Assembly: GCA_009760855.2 (NCBI GenBank)
Contig: WPIO01000007.1
Location: forward strand, 11,537,501 to 11,601,500
Source of the DNA: Cristatella mucedo
Lineage: Eukaryota > Bryozoa > Phylactolaemata > Cristatellidae
Reading direction: 5' to 3'
Length of the DNA: 64,000 nt
Position numbers and translations under genes: made by a program. Shown piece by piece: positions 36,640 through 46,874 of this stretch; position 1 is the stretch's first letter, and every line of letters begins with the position of its first letter. Under the pieces are notes generated by a model. It made no database searches. It worked only from the letters and a program-made list of their open reading frames with translations, and was not told where the DNA came from.

Positions 36640-36722
36640 TGCCTAGAAAGATAATAAGTTCTCCGAAGGCGCTATACAATTGCATTGTTACTAATATTAT
36701 TACTACTTGTTATTTACCAGTC
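36640..36722 (+). mobile_element. LINE-A-like 3' tail
   Basis: GCCTAGAAAGATAATAAGTT then CTCCGAAGGCGCTATAC and an imperfect TTATTACTACTT end. Only the terminal block is present, inside the CpG-rich 36.2-37.2 kb area. Confidence 0.65.
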
Positions 36723-36950
36723 TGACCAGGCAGGGCTTTCGCACCGACGGGGCTGTGGCGGCCTCGCATCGCCGCCGCCCGGCCGCCGCATGGCGCGCCA
36801 CCGGCTGTGGCTGCTCGGCAGTGCTAGCTGCTTCGCGGTCGTGTTGCGTTGCTCGTTGTGGCGCGGTAAAAAATAATTATGCGTCAAGAGCGGAGCTCGC
36901 GACGAGCGAGCTGAACGCTCAGGGCTCTCCGTCCCCTGGCGACAGCAGAG
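36700..36950 (+). other. GC-rich block with a possible non-coding first exon
   Basis: The 36.2-37.2 kb block is rich in CpG. At 36941-36956 GACAGCAGAG|GTAAGC is a strong donor on the plus strand, so a 5' UTR exon of the tpx2-like gene, or of another transcript, could end here. The promoter motifs at 40.4 kb argue for a start there instead. It is unresolved. Confidence 0.25.
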
Positions 36951-37261
36951 GTAAGCAGGCAGGACCCGCCTTTTGACCCCCGCAGCTGTTGCGGCGTCTC
37001 GATCGAGCGTGCTTACCGCTTGACCGCTCGCAGTGCCGATCGAGAAGTCAGCCGCGAAGGCACGAACAGCGCCACCGCACGCGCATTCGACCGGCCGTCT
37101 ACGTTCCGGCGTTCGGATTTCAATCCATCCCTAGAGAAGCCACGCTACGTCTGTCCGTCCGTCCATCCTGGACTTCCGCTGTATACGATTTAAAGCATCC
37201 GAAGAGCTTCGAGGGAATTTTGCTTCAGAGTATCCAGACCGCCTCATTGGGCTATTACGTA

Positions 37262-37420
37262 CTGGGCCGCAGTAGCCCTTGAGGTCAGGTGCTTGCTCTC
37301 CACGACCGAGATCGTGGGTTCGAATCCTGCAGTGGGCGATCTTTTATTGCCAGCTGCAAGAGGTGGTGAAAGCCATTAAAGCTCTTATGGCGCTATATAA
37401 ATGAGGCTGTTAAATCAGCT
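37262..37420 (+). mobile_element. tRNA-derived SINE copy
   Basis: GAGATCGTGGGTTCGAATCC carries the B box; the body GGGCGATCTTTTATTGCC and end GGCTGTTAAATCAGCT are as in other copies. The A-box region is diverged. Confidence 0.83.
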
Positions 37421-37439
37421 GATACCTCCGCTACAACAT

Positions 37440-37522
37440 TAAATAATAATAATAGTACTTTTGTTGTAGCGAACTCAGAGAACTCATTATCTTTCAAGGC
37501 ATTTTATATTTGCTGCAAAACA
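37440..37522 (-). mobile_element. LINE-A-like 3' tail
   Basis: AATAATAATAATAG, AACTCAGAGAACTCATTATC and ATATTTGCTGCAAAA are the reverse of the terminal block. It directly follows a SINE copy. Confidence 0.65.
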
Positions 37523-37619
37523 CAAAGTCCGGATTACTGGTCAGTAAGTGTCAGCAATGAACCGTTTAAACTACGCTTAGGCGACGCGATTTCCAAAACG
37601 CTTCCTAGAGATTACTTAA

Positions 37620-37980
37620 TCGTAAAAGCGAGCGGCAGAGTGGAGGAGGGAGGCACCGGAGGGAGGTGCCAGGTGGGCAGTGATCTTAATGTTTCCGCTA
37701 AAAAATATGAAAGCGAATGGCTAAGCAAACCGACGCAGTCGCAAACCCGGTCTCCGAGATTTGAACAAGTTGAAAGTACGAGCACGTGCTAAACGAACGT
37801 AAGCACAGAGTCTCGGGCGCAAGAAAAAAGATCAAGTTTTTTCTCTAAGAAGCCGTGCGTCGGCCAGCGCAGGAACGTAGCGCGACGGAACCGGCGTCGA
37901 GCGTTACCATCGGTCGGAATAGATACGCATTAGATATGCATCGGATATGCACAGATAAGCGCCCTCCTGCTATTGCGACC
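37620..37980. other. No recognisable feature
   Basis: Moderately GC-rich sequence in which I see no coding frame, repeat or RNA gene. Confidence 0.3.
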
Positions 37981-37994
37981 GAACAAACCACCTA

Positions 37995-38095
37995 TAATAT
38001 TAACAATACTATTTTTATTCCACTTGTATAAGCACCCTCAGATGACTTAATCTCTTTTTAGGCACTGTAAATATTCTGTTAAGAAAGGATGATCG
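37995..38095 (-). mobile_element. LINE-A-like 3' tail
   Basis: AAGCACCCTCAGATGACTTA then ATCTCTTTTTAGGCACTGTA is the reversed terminal block, with a degenerate ATATTAACAATACTATT tail. A 14-bp hairpin lies immediately to its right. Confidence 0.6.
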
Positions 38096-38139
38096 AATAA
38101 TTATCGGTGACATGGCGCAATGTCACCGATAATAACGTG

Positions 38140-39260
38140 GTATACAGCAAGCACGTAGCAGATATTTTTTTCGGGATGGCTAAATCTGAGCATGAGAGCA
38201 CGAAACGAGAAGCGTGCGTTTGAACAAGCTGATATTCAGCTCTCGCAGATTATAAAGCTGGGAGCTTCTAAACTGTTGTGCACCCTATGTCTAATCAATA
38301 GACACGATCCCTTTTCAGCACAAGGTAAATCCATTGAAAGCTTTGATTCGATTTTGGCATAATATAATGGTTTCATTAACCTTATTACTAGTTTTAATAT
38401 TTATCTTGGTTTTGTATTGTTTAGTAGTGTAGCAGTTTTTGCAACATACATGGATTATTTATCGAGACTCACATCGAATCACGTTTTTAAATTGATAGGT
38501 ACTCATAATGTGTGCATAGTCAACTCTCGGGACACGTTTTCATTGCGTATGACCTCATGGTGATGTAGGTCTTAGCTCGGAGTACGCGTTGTGTGCGCTA
38601 GCGGCTGCTGCTGTAATTAGCGAAGCGCTTAACACTAATGCACATGCCTCAGCTGAGGCCAATAGTTAAGCCATTGAAGCAGCTCAGCGTCGGCCACTAA
38701 TGAAGGTTGCATTTCGTGTCGTCTGCTGCGATTGATCGAGCTCTCATATATGTGCCCGCTCACAGGAATAAAGGAGAGTCTCGTTTACCGCCCACGTGCG
38801 CCCGCTGTGTCTCCGTGAGACTCCCAATAGAACAGTAACCACCGGAGTCACTATCTTACAGCATCCGAATTTGACCATGCAATACGTGTGCCGGTTTCTT
38901 GGATTCACGCTGGAGCTACTGTCTAGACCCCCTACTGCAGCCTTTGAATCAGCCGTGTTAGTCAGTCGAGTCCCGACTCACCCTTTGTCAAAAGCTCTGG
39001 TTTGTGTATAGTCCAGACGATTTTTTCAAATACAGTTAGAAGACCTCACGCTCAAGTTCGGCGCATCCGCTTTCATTCACGGTCCGTCTGCCCGTAATCT
39101 GGGCTGGATGTTCCGGAAAGACTTGCCAATGGCCGGGCTCGATGGCTCCGCGGCTCATCACGTTGGTCTACTTGTAGCTGTTGCCAAGATTGCGGCCTAC
39201 GCCGACGAGAGTACGCCAGCCAAATGCGCCAGTAAGTCTATGGCATAGCGGCGACACCAC
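38140..39260. other. Intergenic, no clear feature
   Basis: I see no gene or RNA. A short open frame at 38796-39011 lacks any recognisable motif. GCAATCTGGGC-like pieces at 39.04-39.12 kb may be traces of a LINE, but I cannot support a boundary. Confidence 0.3.
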
Positions 39261-39269
39261 GGCCATTCG

Positions 39270-39592
39270 AAGGATAATAATAATAATAATAGTAACACAC
39301 ATGTTATGGCGCCCTCAGAAGACCCAATCTCATTCATTTACTCCAATTCACTTTACATTTGCTGAAATCGCATCTAGATTGCTGCAAATATTTTATTTAC
39401 GATTCCCGACCTTGCGCCGCTGGGAAACTTACACGCTCGACCAGTCTGTCATCAACGACGGCGTAGCTGCCGCATATTTCGTCCATTTCTGCCTGAACTC
39501 CCTTTGCAGCAAATGTAAAGCGCCTAAAAAGAGATTGAGTTTTCTGAGGGCGCTTTATCAAGTGAATTATTATTATTATTATTATTATTCCC
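39270..39592. mobile_element. Pair of LINE-A-like tails in opposite orientation
   Basis: A reversed tail (39273-39375: AATAATAATAATAGTAACAC, GGCGCCCTCAGAAGAC) and a forward tail (39500-39592: GCAGCAAATGTAAAGCGCC...GGGCGCTTTATC and TTATTATTATT) face each other about 130 bases apart. The sequence between does not look like LINE-A. Confidence 0.65.
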
Positions 39593-40033
39593 TGCCCACA
39601 TCAACGATAGAATCGTGTTCAAGATATCTCCACTTGGGCCTGCTCTTCAGCTTCCAGTCGTCTCGGCATTCGTTGCACAAAGTCAGCATCTTTTGGCGAT
39701 GGGCCGTCAGTTTTTACGGACCGTAAAGTATGGAGCACGCTTCTGTCACCACCTGCATCGTCTTTGCATCTCTAAGTATGCGGTAAAGACGCAGCTGTTT
39801 CATTAAGCTTTCCCAACATCCAAGCGGACTTATTTTGCTCGGCTTCTGGGTCGACGAGGCGGGCTCCTCCGCGGCTCCTTCGGGTCGCCTTCGCTCGGGG
39901 CCAGCAAGCATTGACTGCTCACGCGAATGCAACGCTCCTCAGCACGTGTCGCAGCAGCTCCGGGCGCTGGAGACGGTTTCGGGTTAGCGACAGCAGCCCG
40001 GCTGCAGCGCGGCGCGGTGGTTATTTTCTACTC

Positions 40034-40199
40034 GCTGATTTAACAGCCTCTTTTTGTATAGCGACAGAAGAGCCTTTGCGGCCATCACCACCGCTTGCAG
40101 TGGTGATACAGGATCACCCACCACAGGATTCGAACCTACGACCTCGATACCGAGGTCGTGAAAAGCGACCGCCTTACCTGGTGACCCATTACGGCTCAC
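40034..40199 (-). mobile_element. tRNA-derived SINE copy
   Basis: On the plus strand CTGATTTAACAGCC is the reversed end, GGATTCGAACC the reversed B box and CCGCCTTACCTGG the reversed A-box region. The anticodon-like arm retains a long hairpin (ACGACCTCG...CGAGGTCGT). It lies about 200 bases before the tpx2-like promoter. Confidence 0.87.
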
Positions 40200-40394
40200 C
40201 GGTTGTCTGCCTGCCGGAGACAGCTCGACGCTGCATCCAGCGCGCACGCGGCCGCGCCCCACCAAAATTTGGCTGATAATTTGCGTCCTATTCATATGTC
40301 CATGTTGCTCATCCGCTCTGAGACGACCGCAAAAGACGACCTCAGTACCGCCCGCCTTTCGATGCAGCAAACCCATTAAGTTCACGGCGGCTAA

Positions 40395-40420
40395 CGCGGC
40401 CAATTTGAACGTACTTCCGG
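40395..40420 (+). promoter_or_regulatory. CDE/CHR element plus ETS site before tpx2-like ATG
   Basis: CGCGG (40395-40399), a four-base spacer, and TTTGAA (40404-40409) form the standard CDE/CHR arrangement that DREAM and related complexes use to restrict genes to G2/M. ACTTCCGG (40413-40420) is a full ETS-type site. Both lie within 36 bases of the ATG, so the transcription start must be very close or the 5' UTR exon lies elsewhere. Human TPX2 is a known G2/M gene, which agrees. The motifs are seen; their function is inferred. Confidence 0.55.
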
Positions 40421-40430
40421 CTTTTCCAGT

Positions 40431-40527
40431 ATGGACGTCGATCCTACCTATGAGTTTAACGCTCCCCGCTTCTTTGACTTCGATGCTTCTCCATCATCAC
40501 TAGAAGATCATGCTGATGAGATTTTTG
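40431..40527 (+). CDS. tpx2: tpx2-like exon 1: Aurora-A-binding start
   Basis: The ATG at 40431 opens MDVDPTYEFNAPRFFDFDAS, followed by a Ser/Asp/Glu stretch, for 32 codons. The exon ends TTTTTG|GTAAGC, in phase 1. The YxFNAPxxFxxF-like pattern corresponds to the YSYDAP segment by which TPX2 grips Aurora A. CTTTTCCAG directly before the ATG could be an acceptor, but the promoter motifs just upstream favour a first exon. Confidence 0.7.
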
Positions 40528-43500
40528 GTAAGCTGCTGTTATAGCGCTTATTTTTTTACCCGATTTGCTGCTCCGCGGCGAACCGTCGAAGCGCCGGTAT
40601 TTGCTCCCCCAGGTGCCTCTCATGACAAAATCTCGCTTCCGTCGCTCATTTGCTAGCTCGGCGTTCGTTTTTCCCCCCAGCAATATAACGCTACGAAGTT
40701 TAGTTCGCTAGCAAGGGAAGCCGACGTAGCGGTGAGCGTAGTTCGCACTCATTTTCCTCGCCTCCATGGGACGCTTTGCCTGTGCTTCGGCACTGCGGTC
40801 CGGGCGTTTCGGAGGCCATTCGACCCGTGTCTCACATGTCAGCCCACGGTCCGTACATTTCGATCCAGTTCCCTGACACATTTAGCACCCGCGCAGGATG
40901 CTCGCGCTTGTCATATGCGCACACGGAGGTCCAAGAAGGGAGCCCGTCTGCACCGATGGTTTCAGCTCGTTCGAGCTTACCCGGTGCCCCCCCCCGTTTA
41001 GTCTTATTATGGTCACCACATCTTATTACGTGGTTGTGAGTTTTGAGCATCCTAGCATTGCTTGTCGATCCCAGAATCCGTGTAACTAAGTGGAGATATT
41101 ATGTGGCCCGTACTTGGATGGAAATACCCAATCCATGCACCTGTTTATCACAGCATTTAGTGGGTCCCTCTGATTCGTCCTTTGTGCGCTTGTGTATGCT
41201 GACACTGTGCATGCTTTCATTAACCATATTTGCATGTTGACACTGTGAATGTCACCTCTTCTTGTTATGCTTGTTGACATTGTGCATGCTACCACTAACC
41301 AGTCGATTATGCTTCCTTTACAGCACATGTAAAGTGCCTAGAAAAAGATTCGGTTCTCTGTGGGCGCTATACAAGTGTATTATTATTATTATTATTATTA
41401 TCGCAGAAGTTATTCTTGTAGTATTGCTTGGAATAAAATGTGCTGGCACCTTTTTTAAACTGCCTGACTGAGCTAATCTGGGGGCGGGGAGGTGCAGCTT
41501 GAAGACGTGGTAACCTAAGGAATTAAGTTGTAGCCAAGGTGAATGCTTGCAGGCCAACATTCGGATTTTGGTGTGGGATTCTTGACTGTAAAATGCGTAA
41601 TGTGGTGTGCATGACTGCACTGCAGCACCAATGCAGGAAGTGATGGCCGTAGCTGGTACCTGCATAGTCGATAACCTGGTAAGACCTGGCCCCAGGACTG
41701 CTTACCCGCCGACGGTTAGGGCTACCTGCCTATGTCCTCACTATGTTAACCATGACATAAGGTTGCTGCTTGCAGACGAGCAATCAAGCGGCACCTGCTG
41801 CCCTGCTCTTAAAGATCTGAAGATCTGCCTCTCGTGTCTGTACTTAATGCGCTTGCGAGGAGACACCGATCTTGCAGCTCATGAGCAAAGAGCTGATACC
41901 TTTGGCTTGACTTGCAAAAACCTGGCAGATGCCCCGAGGACATGGTCTGCTGCAGTTCCTTTGCAGTTTGCACTTCAGGTTCATTCTTGGTTGGCCTTTG
42001 TGGTCGACTCTGAAAGAAATTGCACCAGCCCCTGTTTGCAGAGCATTACAAAGCTTCCAATGTTACTATACCTACTTAGCAAGTCCATAGTCTGGAACTT
42101 CTCGGACAATTGCATGGTGCTGTGGCCTGACTCTGCTGCCTGGCTAGTGTAAGACAACAAGTCCTCTGGACCCTATTCCCACTGTCCTGCTCCTACGTTG
42201 CATTGATCTGCTGCTGCCATGCATAACTAACATAATTAATATGTCATTAGCCTCAGGTCATGTCCCAGCACCTTTCAAAAAAGCTGTAGTCAGGCCACTT
42301 CTCAAGAAAGTTACACTTGACCAAGAGAACTTGAGCAACTACCGCCCAGTTTCCCTTCTACCATTCCTATCAAAGACACTGGAACGGGTCGTGGCAGACC
42401 AGCTAAACTCGTATATCGAAACCTCATACCTTGCTAGTAAGTTCCAGTCTGGCTTTAGAGCTAATCACTCCACAGAGTCAGCATTGCTTCGGGTATACAA
42501 CGACCTACTTAGGAATGCAGACATGGGTAGAGTGTCTCTGCTTGTTTTGCTTGATCTTTCGGCAGCTTTTGATACCATCGATCACAAAGTTCTTCTAGAG
42601 CGCCTCTCATCTCGCCTGGGCATCACTGGCACTGCTCTGCAGTGGTTCAGGTCCTATCTCAGTGGGAGACTCCAGAGTATTGACGTGAATGGACAAAGAT
42701 CATCTGAAGCACCTCTGAAATATGGAGTACCTCAGGGCTCAGTGCTAGGTCCGGTTCTTTTCACGGTTTATACTCTCCCTCTTGCTGATGTGATTGCCAA
42801 GCACAATCTAGGCTTTCACTTCTATGCGGATGACACTCAGTTGTACCTTTGCTTTGATCCCTCCCAGCCTTCGAGCACCTCAAATTCTCTCAACTCACTA
42901 GCTGCATGCATTAATGACATCCGCACATGGATGGCAGCAAATTTTCTAAAACTTAACGATGATAAAACTAACTTACTAGTTATGGGCAAACCCAGTGTGA
43001 TCCAGAGATTGGAAAGGCTGACTCTCAAAATTGGCTCTGCCAGCATATCTCCTGTCGAATCAGCTCGGAATCTAGGTGTCATATTCCAAAGCGACCTCTC
43101 GTTAGACGACCATATCAGCTCCACAGTCAAATCCGCCTATTTTCAGCTTCATAACATTGCTAAAATTCGGGCTTGTTTAGATAAAGATACCACATCTAAG
43201 TTGGTCCATGCATTCGTGACATCCCGTCTCGACTTCTGCAACTCACTGCTTACTGGCCTACCAGCATGTGCGATCACGCGATTGCAGCTTGTGCAAAACT
43301 CTGTAGCTAGGCTTGTCTGTCGTGAGCGTCGCAGTTGCCACATTACTCCACTTCTCGCCGACCTGCACTGGCTACCAGTGAGGCAACGGATTGACTTCAA
43401 GGTTTTGTCGCTCACTTTTAGGTCCCTTCATTCTATGGCTCCAGCCTATCTGTCAGATATACTACCCCATCAGGCCAAGCATCGTACCACCCGCTTCTCG

Positions 43501-46500
43501 GAATCCATCAGTCTAGAAATACCTCATACAAACCTTAAATCCTTTGGAGACCGTGCATTTAGTTCATATGCTCCCAAAGCCTGGAACTCCCTCCCGACCT
43601 GCGTCAAAACATCCCCTGACCTGACCACATTTAAAAGGAACCTAAAAACACACCTATTTAGGGCAGCATTTAGTGGGTCCCTGTGATTCGTCTTTAATGT
43701 GCTTATGCGTGCTGACACTGCATGCTGCCACTAACCACATTTGCATGCTGACCCTGTGCATGTCACCCCTAACCATATTATTCATCTCGTTTGTTTTTCA
43801 AGCATGATTTTACTTACCATTCCATTGCATTTCACTTTACAGCAAATGTAAAGCGCATAGAGAGAGATTGAGTTCTCTGAGGGCGCTTTATCAAGTGAAT
43901 TATTATTATTATTATTATTATGCCAACTGGGCAGAGTGAATGGTCTCGCTTTTTATCCTTGCCAGGTCAGTTCTCAATCCGGATGCTGTTCGTGGGCAAT
44001 ATAGATCACAAAACCTCACAAGCTAGCCCATGGTCTTCAAAAGCGCTGGTTGATTTGTGTGATAAAGCCATCCTTTAATTTTTTATAACAAATTTATTGT
44101 TATTATTATTTGTCAGAGGTCGGACGCTGAGCAGCATCACACGAGTTTCTGCAATTTGCTAACATAAACCATTTTCACTTGATATCGAATGCTGCTAAGG
44201 ATTTCATGTAGGCAGCAGCTCTCCTTCACAGCCGATGAGAAGCATGTCACTTAATGCCATGGATATTGATTCTCTTGCAGCCAGTTGTAAAGCACCTGGA
44301 TTCAGATTAAGCTCTCTTAGGGTGCTATACGAGCGACATGTTATTATTATTATTAATATGATCGAGCTGGTGTGGAGACCACGAGTTTTGGTTTAATTTT
44401 GGTTCGTAATTCCTTAATTGTCTTTCGTGCAATCCCATGCAGTCTATAGATGGTAGGTGGTTGGCCAGCAGCTGCCTCGTGGTTTCCATGAGAAGACGAG
44501 GTTGAATGGCAACTCGTTAGCATCTGGACTCCGGCTTTGAGAATGCACCGTCTTTTTCATAAAGTAAAAAGTAAAGGCTAGCTGATTCAGGAGCCTCATT
44601 TACATAGCAAGAGTAGAGCCTGGCACCCATCAGCCCAGCTTGCAGTGTGCAGTGAGTGACTGCCTGCTGCAAGAATTGAACCCATTAGCTGACCTGGGCT
44701 GTGAAGCGTAAGCAGCTTAGCCGCGGGCCATGTTTTACATTCATCTCTTTTTCACGACGATCATTCGAGCACACTGCAGATGTTGCTCTCTTATTTATCA
44801 GCAGTTCTCTCTTACTCTTGTGTTCTTGTTCTTTCTCTCTCTCTCTCTCTCCTCCATTTCCTGCCCTCTCCCTCTCGGTCTCCCTCTCTTTTTTCTTACT
44901 CCCATCTCTTTCTTGTTATTTGTCTTTCTTTCTATGTCTGTCTACTATGTACCAATATCTTGTTTGATTGGACTCTCTCACTGACAAGCGGACCAATCCT
45001 GATGGCCCTCTGGCTAGCATCTCAAAATCTGCATCCTGAGAGTTCGATTTCGCTTGTGGTAGCACGTTTAACTTTTTTTTTGACACTTTGACACCGACGG
45101 TTTGGTATGCTATGCCTTTGTAGCCCTTTTGGTTGAGATGGAAACCCAGGCCCGGGTGCCCATCCCACCGGGTAGCCTATGCTACCGGTCACTGTGCCCT
45201 TGGTGCGAATACAGTCATGCAATTTAACTTTGCTTCTCACCAAAGGTGTTGTGCCTTCGTGCTCAGCTACTTCTGCACTATTGCAAAAGTACCGTCTGTT
45301 AAAACACGGGGCTTTGCATTTGCGTGTCCTCTGCTGAAGCGATCACTTAGTGCCTAGATATTCTTCTTGCAGCAGTCTCTAATTTAATGTGATTTGGTCA
45401 GGCTTCGTTGTGCTGTTTCGTTTTGTACTTAATGCAAATGGTGGTCGTCTTTTTAGCAATGCAGGCAAGCTGCTGATAGCTGTGCAAACTATTGCATCTT
45501 CCTGTGCGCTGCTGCCGCCCAAAGCTTGGGCGCCCACTCCCCATGTTTCTGCTTTCTGTTCTCAGCTTTCCTGCCTGTCAGGCTTCCACCTGGCAATTGC
45601 TGCGTACTGCCGCCCGATCGCTGATTGCTCGAGCAAGCTCCTGCTGTGGCCATTTGCAGGTGTGAGAGTTGTCGGCGATGTCGCCGGATCTCCCGGGTTG
45701 AGGTTGCCTGCCTCGCTGCCTCCTTCCGCAGACACGGAGGACCAAACAGGGTAAGTCTCACACACTTCCACGTTCCACTGCCACGTGAGTTCTCTCAACT
45801 CTCGGATTCGACTTTTGATCATGTCTTGCTTTTCTTGCTGCTGCAGATCTGGGAGCTACAGCGCAGCTATGAATCCTTTCTTGCAAGCCGGCCGGTGCGC
45901 CCAGCCAGATAGACGAGCAGAGAGCAGGCGTGGCTGGCTTCTGGACTTCAGGCCGACGCCTGCAGTGGTAGTGTCTGCCACTGTATGCAGGGCTCGCCTC
46001 CCGCAGGCTGTCGGCAGACTCCAACGCCCTGCGGCGTGGCCCGGCAGCCAGCCAGCTGCGCCGACGGATGCCGAAGTAGCAGCATCGAACGTGGCCTCTG
46101 GCCGTGCTCAGTGGCGGCCACCTCTGCGATCGCCGCTGCCAGCAGCTGCCGGCGTAGCGCCGGCACGCTTTCTCGGCGGCATCTCAAACTCGGCTGTCTC
46201 GAAGCAGCCGGTCGGCAAGCTGGGCAGCTGCCAGCGGTGGCAGCAGCCGAGTCTTTGGCAAAAGTCGCTCGCCTCCCTAGATGAAGAAGCCGCCGCTCCG
46301 GCGGACGAAAACAGGCCGCCGCTGCCGGGGGCTCTCCATTGCCCGCGCATTCTCCTACACAGTGTCGGCACCACCGGCGGCAAGCCAATGAAAGAGCCTC
46401 GTTCCTTGGCCCCCAAGTTGGGCCACGATCGCCCGGCGCTCGTGCCACTGAGGTAGGCTGGACCGAGCAGAGCGTCAGCCGCCGATGCCTCGCAGCTGCA

Positions 46501-46840
46501 GCGTGTTGCGCTGGCTTGCTGGAAACCTTCGCTGGAAGCCACAACCACCACCACCCTTCCCCACCGTCGCCTGACCACCGGGCTTGCTTGCTGCTGCAGG
46601 AGTGCAAGTCACGTGAACGTGCCGGAGGCTTCGAGGAGTCGCAGCATCGCTCTATCGGCGCGCTTGACACGTGCAGCTGCTGCTGTGCCGATCAATGTTT
46701 CGGCTCCCAAGGATGGCCTGCAGCTGCGCGCAGGCAAGGTTTGTTGCGAGCGCAAGGCATCGGTGGCGTTTTTTGTTTGGGATGATGGCACTTGCTATAG
46801 TTTTAGCTTTTGAGAGAGGAGGAAGAGTATGATGATGATA

Positions 46841-46874
<34 letters not shown>

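Larger units (their letters stand above)
32771..36640. other. Intergenic sequence between the divergent genes
   Basis: From 32.8 to 34.08 kb I see only AT-rich unique-looking sequence with no coding signal. From 34.08 kb onward it holds LINE-A fragments (listed separately), and 35.72-36.14 kb is AT-rich without recognisable features. Confidence 0.4.

Noticed and set aside
32771-40394. A myelin basic protein (MBP) homologue, the mammalian neighbour of ZNF236
   Set aside because: No MBP-like peptide was recognised in either strand between the two genes or to the right.
41607-42152. 181-codon plus-strand frame as a gene or a tpx2-like exon
   Set aside because: No recognised motif. A phase-compatible acceptor (GCTTGCAG at about 41776) exists, but no convincing donor keeps the exon chain in phase. 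It cannot be fully excluded.
45948-46670. 240-codon minus-strand frame
   Set aside because: It is an overlap of the GC-rich plus-strand exons 3 and 4, which have splice sites and matching phases; the minus frame has neither.
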